From positions 18,231 through 82,230 of the forward strand of contig JALEPJ010000003.1 of NCBI GenBank assembly GCA_022766385.1: a stretch of 64,000 nt of DNA. Direction: 5' to 3'. Made by a program: the position numbers and the translations under genes. Below are positions 57,562-64,000 of this stretch, piece by piece. The notes under the pieces are model-generated. The model was not told the DNA's origin. It saw only the letters and a program-made list of their open reading frames with translations, and did not search any database. Origin of the DNA: Rikenellaceae bacterium. GTDB lineage: Bacteria; Bacteroidota; Bacteroidia; Bacteroidales; UBA932. Position 1 is the first letter of the stretch. Each line of letters begins with the position of its first letter.

Positions 57562-58164
57562 ATGGCACACAACGGTTTCGGTACCATTGTCCAGATTGGG
57601 GACTGCCTCATTTCCGAAGATGTTTTCGCGGAGTTCTTCTGCTGTGATTATGCCCTGTGCAAGGGCAAATGCTGCATAGTCGGCGACTGCGGTGCTCCTA
57701 TGGAGGAGGACGAACCGGAACTGTGCGAGCGTGACTACCCATCATACAAGCATCTGATGAGCGAGGCAGGCAGAAAGGCTGCTGAGGACAAGGGCTTCTT
57801 TGAGATTGACATAGAAGGTGATATTGTCACCCCTCTCGTGCCAGGAACTGAAGAATGCGCCTACTGTTCCTTTGATTCCGAGGGCAATTGCCTCTGCTCC
57901 ATCGAAATGAGTTTCCTGCAGGGAAAGTGTGCCTTCCGCAAGCCCATTTCCTGCTCACTCTATCCCATACGCATATCCAAACTCAGCAATGGCACTCTGG
58001 CCCTGAACGTACATCATTGGGATATATGCAAGGATGCTTTCGAGAAGGGCAAGCGTGAGAATGTGAGGGTCTATCAGTTTCTGAAAGAGCCACTTACGAG
58101 ACGTTTCGGTGCCGAATGGTATGAGCAACTCTGCGCCGCAGCCGAAATGGTTCTGAACCAATAA
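57562..58164 (+). CDS. DUF3109 family protein
   Basis: 201 aa from MAHNGFGTIVQIGDCLISEDVF; many Cys (FFCCDYALCKGKCCIVGDCGAP, CAYCSFDSEGNCLCSIEMSFLQGKCAFRKPISCSLYPIR). Confidence 0.88.
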   Translation: MAHNGFGTIVQIGDCLISEDVFAEFFCCDYALCKGKCCIVGDCGAPMEEDEPELCERDYPSYKHLMSEAGRKAAEDKGFFEIDIEGDIVTPLVPGTEECAYCSFDSEGNCLCSIEMSFLQGKCAFRKPISCSLYPIRISKLSNGTLALNVHHWDICKDAFEKGKRENVRVYQFLKEPLTRRFGAEWYEQLCAAAEMVLNQ

Positions 58165-58218
58165 GCGTATTCCGCAAAAACATACGTGATTTTTCTTGCA
58201 TATTCAAAAGATGTGTAA

Positions 58219-58226
58219 TATCTTTG
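58219..58226 (+). promoter_or_regulatory. -7 box TATCTTTG upstream of ABC efflux operon
   Basis: TAnnTTTG consensus 26 bp upstream of ATG at 58252. Confidence 0.55.
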
Positions 58227-58251
58227 TGGCGTACTAATAAACTAATACACT

Positions 58252-58974
58252 ATGCTTCTTGAACTCAAAGATATTAATAAGACATACAACAACGGCCAGC
58301 CTCTCCACGTGCTGAAGGGGATTGACATGGCCATTGATAAAGGAGAGTTCGTCTCCATTATGGGCGCTTCAGGTTCTGGCAAATCCACATTGCTCAATAT
58401 CCTCGGCATTCTGGACGACTATGATTCGGGCGAATACTGGCTGGACGGAAAACTTATGAAGAATCTCTCTGAAAAGCAAGCTGCCGAGTACAGGAACAAG
58501 CAGATAGGCTTCATCTTCCAGTCCTTCAATCTGATAGGCTTCAAGACTGCGGTCGAAAACGTTGAACTCCCTCTCTTCTACAAGGGTGTCCCTCGCAAGA
58601 AACGCCACGAACTGGCTGTAGAGTATCTGGACAAACTGGGCCTCAAGGATTGGGCTCACCATTATCCGAATGAGATGTCAGGTGGCCAGAAGCAGAGGGT
58701 GGCAATTGCGCGCGCCCTGATTACCCAGCCCAAGCTGATTCTCGCCGATGAGCCTACGGGAGCCCTCGATTCAAAGACTTCCGTTGAGGTTATGGAACTC
58801 TTGACTTCGCTGAACCGCAGCGAGGGAGTGACCATCGTTGTAGTCACCCACGAGAGCGGAGTGGCGAATTGCACCGACAAAATCATACATATCAAGGATG
58901 GAGTCATAGGCCAGGTAGAGTTCAATAAGATGCACAATGCTTCTGCATTCGGAACCAAAACCATTATGAAGTAG
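58252..58974 (+). CDS. ABC transporter ATP-binding protein (MacB/LolD type)
   Basis: 240 aa; Walker A GASGSGKST, signature MSGGQKQRVAIARAL, Walker B LILADEPTGALD. Confidence 0.95.
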   Translation: MLLELKDINKTYNNGQPLHVLKGIDMAIDKGEFVSIMGASGSGKSTLLNILGILDDYDSGEYWLDGKLMKNLSEKQAAEYRNKQIGFIFQSFNLIGFKTAVENVELPLFYKGVPRKKRHELAVEYLDKLGLKDWAHHYPNEMSGGQKQRVAIARALITQPKLILADEPTGALDSKTSVEVMELLTSLNRSEGVTIVVVTHESGVANCTDKIIHIKDGVIGQVEFNKMHNASAFGTKTIMK

Positions 58975-58977
58975 GAA

Positions 58978-60240
58978 ATGAAGGACATTTTCATAGAAAT
59001 CATAGAGTCCATCAAAAGAAATCGCCTCCGCACTGCACTGACCGGCTTCGCGGTGGCCTGGGGCATCTTTATACTAATTGTGCTGCTGGGCTCGGGAAAC
59101 GGTCTGATTAACTCTATGACCAGAAGTATGGGCAATATCAATCTGAATACAATGGATGTATTCGGTTCCTATACTTCCAAGCCTTATGACGGCCTCAAGT
59201 CCGGAAGGGAAATCGTCCTTGAGGAAAGGGATGTGGATTTACTTGAAAGCGAACTCTTTTCCACTGTCATTGACGGTGTTACTCCTGTCATAACTCAGAG
59301 CCTGAACGTCTCTTACGGAAAGAAGCACTCTTCCGTCAGCCTTTGCGGCTGTTACATTGACCTAAAGGATATGTACAAGATCAAACTCTGCGCCGGCCGT
59401 TTCATCAACGAGACGGACTTGAAGGAGAGCCGCAAGCTTATTGTCATTCCTTCCGGTCTGGCGGAGAGGCTTTTCGGGATTGAGGACAATTTCGAGAAGG
59501 CGATAGGCCTGAGGGTGAAGAGCGACATTGCCTCCTTCCTCGTCGTGGGAGTTTATCAATCTGACGGAATGTCAATGGCTTACGAGGCATATGCGCCATA
59601 TTCGACCATCAGGAGCCTTTTCAACAAGGGCAAATTTGTGGAATTCATCTCCTTCTCCTACCACGGTCTGGAGGAAGAGGAAAGCGAGGAGTTCGAGAAC
59701 AGCGTCAGGTCTGTATTGAACGTAAGCCACAGGGCAGATCCTACTGACAAGGGAGCCATCTATATTTCCAACAATCTGTCCCAGAACGGACAGATGGAGA
59801 AGGCGAGGCGCTATATCAAGCTCTTCCTGTGGGTTGTGGGTTTTTTCACCCTTCTCAGCGGAATAGTAGGCGTCTCCAACATTATGCTTATTACGGTAAA
59901 GGAGAGAACGCGCGAATTCGGTATACGCAAGGCCATAGGCGCGCGGCCTTGGGATGTCATCAAGCTAATAATCTCTGAAAGTGTGGCCATTACGGCCTTC
60001 TTCGGATATGTGGGAATGGTTCTGGGTATGATTGCCTGCCGCATACTCGATTGGAAGATGGGGAACAGTGAAACCGAGGTGCTGGGAATGAAATTCTCTA
60101 TCTTCGTTGACCCTACCGTAGGCCTGGATGTAGCTCTGGAAGCGACTTTGCTCCTCATAGTAGCCGGAACTGTTGCCGGTCTTGTACCGGCCCTCAAAGC
60201 TGCGAAAGTAAGGCCGATAGAGGCACTGAGAGCCGAATGA
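58978..60240 (+). CDS. MacB-type ABC transporter permease (1)
   Basis: 420 aa; MacB_PCD plus FtsX domain (SGIVGVSNIMLITVKERTREFGIRKAIGARPWDVIKLI). Confidence 0.93.
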   Translation: MKDIFIEIIESIKRNRLRTALTGFAVAWGIFILIVLLGSGNGLINSMTRSMGNINLNTMDVFGSYTSKPYDGLKSGREIVLEERDVDLLESELFSTVIDGVTPVITQSLNVSYGKKHSSVSLCGCYIDLKDMYKIKLCAGRFINETDLKESRKLIVIPSGLAERLFGIEDNFEKAIGLRVKSDIASFLVVGVYQSDGMSMAYEAYAPYSTIRSLFNKGKFVEFISFSYHGLEEEESEEFENSVRSVLNVSHRADPTDKGAIYISNNLSQNGQMEKARRYIKLFLWVVGFFTLLSGIVGVSNIMLITVKERTREFGIRKAIGARPWDVIKLIISESVAITAFFGYVGMVLGMIACRILDWKMGNSETEVLGMKFSIFVDPTVGLDVALEATLLLIVAGTVAGLVPALKAAKVRPIEALRAE

Positions 60241-60270
60241 CGCCATCCTAAAGGATAATAATGAGATAAG

Positions 60271-61512
60271 ATGAGATTCGATATAGATTCATATTCAGAG
60301 ATTCTGGAGACCATTACCAGGAACAAGGTCAGGAGCTTCCTTACGGGCTTCGGCATTTTCTGGGGCCTCTTTATGCTTCTCTTTATGATGGGAGTCGGCG
60401 ACGGAGTCAGAACTTTGCTGTACAAGCAGCTTGACGGTTTCGCCACTAATACGGCCATTGCCGTATCCAATAACACCAGCCTCCCATACAAGGGAATGAA
60501 GGAAGGCCGTTACTGGTCGATGGAGATGAAAGATGTGGAAAGGCTTGCTCTGATGATTCCCGAACTGGATGTGGTGACCCCGGTGGTGAGCGTGTATGAC
60601 TCAAAGGCCTATAAAGGCGAATATTCGGCCCAGGGCAGCGTGAAGGGAGTGCTTCCCGAGTATAGCCGCATTGAGGCTCCGAAACTAAAATACGGCCGCT
60701 ACATCAACAGGGTGGACATCGACTACAAGCGCAAGGTCTGCGTCATAGGCAAGAAAATCTACCGCGAGCTCTTCCCGGACGGAGGCGACCCTTGCGGACA
60801 GTTCATCAAAGTCGGTCCCGTTTACTACAGGATAGTCGGAGTTGACTTCAATCAGGGCAATGTGAGCATCAACGGCAGTGCCGACAGAACCATCACCATT
60901 CCTCTCACCCTTGCCCAGCAGCTCTACAACAGGGGAGATGTCATCGACCTGCTCTGTATGACGGCCAAAGCCAGTGTGAAAATCAGCGATGTTGAGGAAG
61001 GCATACGCAGTATTATGGCCCGCGCCCACGACTTTGACGAGAGCGACAAGGATGCTCTTATGATAATCAACACCCAGCAGCTATTTATGCTTGTGGAGAA
61101 TATTTTCAAGGGTGTGAACTTCCTGATCTGGCTCATTGGCCTGGGTACTCTCTTGGCCGGTGCCATCGGCGTAAGCAACATTATGATGGTGACCGTTAGG
61201 GAGAGGACTACTGAAATAGGCATTCGAAGGGCAATAGGGGCCACTCCAAGGAATATATTGACACAGATACTTTCGGAGAGTATGCTTCTGACCCTGGTTT
61301 CGGGAATGATAAGCATAGTGATATCGGTGCTCTTCCTGGCCATCGCCAGCATCATTGCCTCCCAAGTCGCCGAGCCGGTCAGCCTCCAGATCAGTTTCAG
61401 GATGGCAATGCTCTCTCTGCTGATACTGACGGTGATGGGTCTGCTTTCCGGCCTTGCCCCGGCTTTGAGGGCAATGGAAATTAAGCCTGTGGATGCAATG
61501 AGGGATGAATAA
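60271..61512 (+). CDS. MacB-type ABC transporter permease (2)
   Basis: 413 aa; AGAIGVSNIMMVTVRERTTEIGIRRAIGATPRNILTQIL. Confidence 0.93.
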   Translation: MRFDIDSYSEILETITRNKVRSFLTGFGIFWGLFMLLFMMGVGDGVRTLLYKQLDGFATNTAIAVSNNTSLPYKGMKEGRYWSMEMKDVERLALMIPELDVVTPVVSVYDSKAYKGEYSAQGSVKGVLPEYSRIEAPKLKYGRYINRVDIDYKRKVCVIGKKIYRELFPDGGDPCGQFIKVGPVYYRIVGVDFNQGNVSINGSADRTITIPLTLAQQLYNRGDVIDLLCMTAKASVKISDVEEGIRSIMARAHDFDESDKDALMIINTQQLFMLVENIFKGVNFLIWLIGLGTLLAGAIGVSNIMMVTVRERTTEIGIRRAIGATPRNILTQILSESMLLTLVSGMISIVISVLFLAIASIIASQVAEPVSLQISFRMAMLSLLILTVMGLLSGLAPALRAMEIKPVDAMRDE

Positions 61513-61541
61513 TAATGACTGAAAAATTAAGAAACGACTAT

Positions 61542-62633
61542 ATGAAAAAGACATTAAGGTTTTTGGCTTTTGCGCTCATAGCGCTGGTCTTTATCGGCAC
61601 CTTCGCTTTCCTTTACAAGAATTCTAAACCGGAAAAGGAAGTGTACCAGGAACTTACAGCTACTGTCATGGATATTGACAAGACGACGGTAGTGACAGGA
61701 AAAATCATCCCGCGCAATGAAGTGGCGGTGAAACCGCAAATCAACGGCATCATTGCCGAATTGTACAAGGAGGCTGGCGAAATCGTTCAGGAGAATGAAG
61801 TGATTGCCAAACTGAAGGTCATTCCTGATATGAATACCCTCAGTTCAGCCCAGAGCCGTCTGCGCCTTGCAGAAATCAATCTGAAGCAGGCCAGGGTCAA
61901 TTTTGATCGCGAGAAGGCCCTCTTCGACAAGAAGCTTGTCAGCGCCGAGGAGTATGACCAGGTGTCACAGGCCTTGACCCAAGCTGAAGAGGAAAGGGCT
62001 GCAGCTCAGGATGCTTTGGAAATCATTCGCGATGGAGTCTCTTCTTCGAATGCCAAGTCCAGTTCGACCCTCGTGCGCTCTACCATTTCAGGCCTCATAC
62101 TCGACATCCCTGTAAAGGAGGGCAATTCTGTCATCCAGGCCAATACAATGAATGACGGAACCACCATCGCGACCGTTGCCAATATGAGCGACCTGATTTT
62201 TGATGGCAATATAGACGAGACCGAAGTGGGTTCGCTCAAGGAGGGTACTCCTGTCGTCATCACCATCGGAGCCCTTCAGGACTATTCTTTCGATGCGACT
62301 CTTGAGTACATTTCCCCGAAGGCTACTGAGAACAACGGCGCCAACCAGTTCGAAATCAAGGCTGCTGTCAAGGTCGATACCGACCGTATGATACGCTCTG
62401 GCTACAGCGCCAATGCCGAGATAGTCCTGAATACCGCGAAGCAGGTGCTCTCAGTGCCCGAAAGTGCATTGCAGTTCGAGGGCGAGGATGTATTCGTTCA
62501 GCTCAAGCAGGAGGACGGCTCATACAAGAGGGTGTCGGTCAAGACCGGCCTCAGTGACGGCGTCAACATTGAGATAAAGGAAGGTCTCAGCGCCGGTGAT
62601 GTAGTCCGCGGCCCGAAGATAGTTTCGGAATAA
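61542..62633 (+). CDS. HlyD/MacA-type periplasmic adaptor subunit
   Basis: Start set at MKKTLRFLAFALIALVF; GKIIPRNEVAVKPQINGIIAELYKEAGEIVQENEVIAKLKV, coiled coil, beta-barrel. Confidence 0.92.
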   Translation: MKKTLRFLAFALIALVFIGTFAFLYKNSKPEKEVYQELTATVMDIDKTTVVTGKIIPRNEVAVKPQINGIIAELYKEAGEIVQENEVIAKLKVIPDMNTLSSAQSRLRLAEINLKQARVNFDREKALFDKKLVSAEEYDQVSQALTQAEEERAAAQDALEIIRDGVSSSNAKSSSTLVRSTISGLILDIPVKEGNSVIQANTMNDGTTIATVANMSDLIFDGNIDETEVGSLKEGTPVVITIGALQDYSFDATLEYISPKATENNGANQFEIKAAVKVDTDRMIRSGYSANAEIVLNTAKQVLSVPESALQFEGEDVFVQLKQEDGSYKRVSVKTGLSDGVNIEIKEGLSAGDVVRGPKIVSE

Positions 62634-62678
62634 GCCTTCCCTCCCTGATTACCGTATAATTTACAATTGCGACAGACA

Positions 62679-63998
62679 ATGAAACGATTCACAATATTCG
62701 CGGCAATGCTGCTGCTCTCCCTGGCAGTAAAAGCCCAGGAGCGCGAATGGAACCTGCAGCAGTGCATAGAATACGCTATCGAGAACAATATCAGCGTAAA
62801 ACAGAGCGAGATTTCCGTCGAGCAGAAGGAAATTGCCCTGAACAACAGTATAAACAGCCGCTTGCCGGGCGTCAGTGCCGGAGCCGGACAGAACTTCTCA
62901 TTCGGCCGAGGTTTGACCGCTGACAATACCTACGCCAATACCAATACTACCAGCACTTCTTTCAGTATAGGTGCCGATATGACCGTATTCAACGGATTCA
63001 GAACCAAGTACGAGATTGCCAGAGGCCGTCTGGACCTCGAAACGGCCACATCCGAGCTCGAAAAGGCGAAGGATGATATAAGGGTGGCAGTCGCCCAGGC
63101 CTATGTGCAGATACTCTACAATATGGAGATATTGGACGTAGCAGCCAATCAGGTGTCGATTGACGAAATGCAGGTGAACAGAATCGAGTCCCTTCTGGCG
63201 AATGGAAAAGCTTCGCAGGTGGAACTCTCAGCGCAGAAGGCCACTTTGGCCCAGAGCCGCCTCTCCCAGGTTCAGGCTGCGAACAATCTCTCATTGTCCT
63301 TGCTCGAACTGACACAATTGCTCGAACTCCCTTCCCCTGAGGGCTTTAATGTGCAGCGTCCCGCAATTGACAGGCTTCAGACCCAGCTTCTGCCCAGTCC
63401 TGAGCTGATATACGAAGAGGCTCTGGGCATCAAGGCTTCAGTTAAGGCGGAGGAACTGAAATTGGAGAACGCGCGTCTGGGCATAGAGCAGGCCAAGGGT
63501 GCTTATCTGCCGACCCTCTCGCTCAACGGCGGTCTCGGAACCAATTATTACACATCCTCAGGCTTCGAGTCCAATCCTTTTTTGAGCCAGATGAAGAACA
63601 ATTTCAGCCAGTATTTGGGAATGAATCTGAGCATACCTATTTTTTCGCGTTATCAGACCAGAAACCAGATCCGCAGTTCCAGATTGAGCTACGACAGCCA
63701 GGCACTTCAGCTTGACCTGACCAAGAAGAATCTTTTCAAGGAGATCCAGCAGGCATATTACAATGCCCTCGCTTCCGAAGAAAAATACAGAAGCAGCGAA
63801 CAGGCTGAGCAGAGTGCAAGGGATGCCTTCGAACAGGTGACAGCCAAATTCGAGAACGGCAAGGCCTCCATCACGGAATACAATGAATCTAAGGGGCGTT
63901 ATGTATCAGCAGCTTCGGACCTCGCCCAAGCCCGTTACCAATACCTTTACCAGACCCGTTTGCTGGATTTCTACCGCGGCGCAGAGATGGCTTTCTGA
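62679..63998 (+). CDS. TolC family outer-membrane efflux protein
   Basis: Start set at MKRFTIFAAMLLLSLAVKAQEREWNLQQCIEYAIENN; two OEP repeats; complete, stop at 63996..63998. Confidence 0.93.
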   Translation: MKRFTIFAAMLLLSLAVKAQEREWNLQQCIEYAIENNISVKQSEISVEQKEIALNNSINSRLPGVSAGAGQNFSFGRGLTADNTYANTNTTSTSFSIGADMTVFNGFRTKYEIARGRLDLETATSELEKAKDDIRVAVAQAYVQILYNMEILDVAANQVSIDEMQVNRIESLLANGKASQVELSAQKATLAQSRLSQVQAANNLSLSLLELTQLLELPSPEGFNVQRPAIDRLQTQLLPSPELIYEEALGIKASVKAEELKLENARLGIEQAKGAYLPTLSLNGGLGTNYYTSSGFESNPFLSQMKNNFSQYLGMNLSIPIFSRYQTRNQIRSSRLSYDSQALQLDLTKKNLFKEIQQAYYNALASEEKYRSSEQAEQSARDAFEQVTAKFENGKASITEYNESKGRYVSAASDLAQARYQYLYQTRLLDFYRGAEMAF

Positions 63999-64000
63999 TG

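Noticed and set aside
1-64000. CRISPR array, prophage, defence island, rRNA operon or biosynthetic cluster
   Set aside because: No regularly spaced repeats, phage structural genes, restriction or toxin-antitoxin pairs, rRNA motifs or NRPS/PKS-type genes were found on reading both strands.

Overview
A 64 kb stretch of bacterial chromosome that looks like Bacteroidota, probably Bacteroidales. The basis is a SusC/SusD-type locus, DUF5020/uracil permease and DUF3109-type proteins, and promoter -7 boxes of the form TAnnTTTG. Most of the window is housekeeping: the rodA-mrdA-mreDCB cell-shape operon (rodA runs off the left edge), ispD, an Lrp regulator, topA, PBP1A, ddl, prmC, an M24 aminopeptidase, comF, rmuC, aroB, a fused aroD-aroA, an NhaC antiporter, a beta-eliminating lyase with a divergent AraC regulator, uraA, a short clpB, secG, an LptE-like protein, a sigma-54 activator, the str operon (rpsL-rpsG-fusA-rpsJ) plus tRNA-Met, nadE, a gltD-like gene, asd, a U32 peptidase, and a MacB-type ABC/HlyD/TolC efflux operon. 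I saw no CRISPR array, prophage, rRNA or obvious defence island, and no strong candidate for a wholly new multi-gene system. The most interesting signals are: (1) two covarying GNRA-capped stem-loops that bracket the str operon/tRNA-Met; (2) a nested 110-bp inverted-repeat structure in an unexplained 550-bp noncoding gap; (3) a SusC gene with an in-frame stop, fused in frame to the C-terminus of SusD; (4) an internally deleted IS4-type element with intact terminal inverted repeats and a probable 8-bp target duplication; (5) an AroD-AroA fusion; (6) an M16-like protein whose zinc-site region has been lost; (7) a ClpB lacking its N-domain next to a palindromic candidate operator; (8) a 'tryptophanase-like' enzyme that carries the tyrosine phenol-lyase specificity residues. 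All calls come from reading the sequence; no database search was run.
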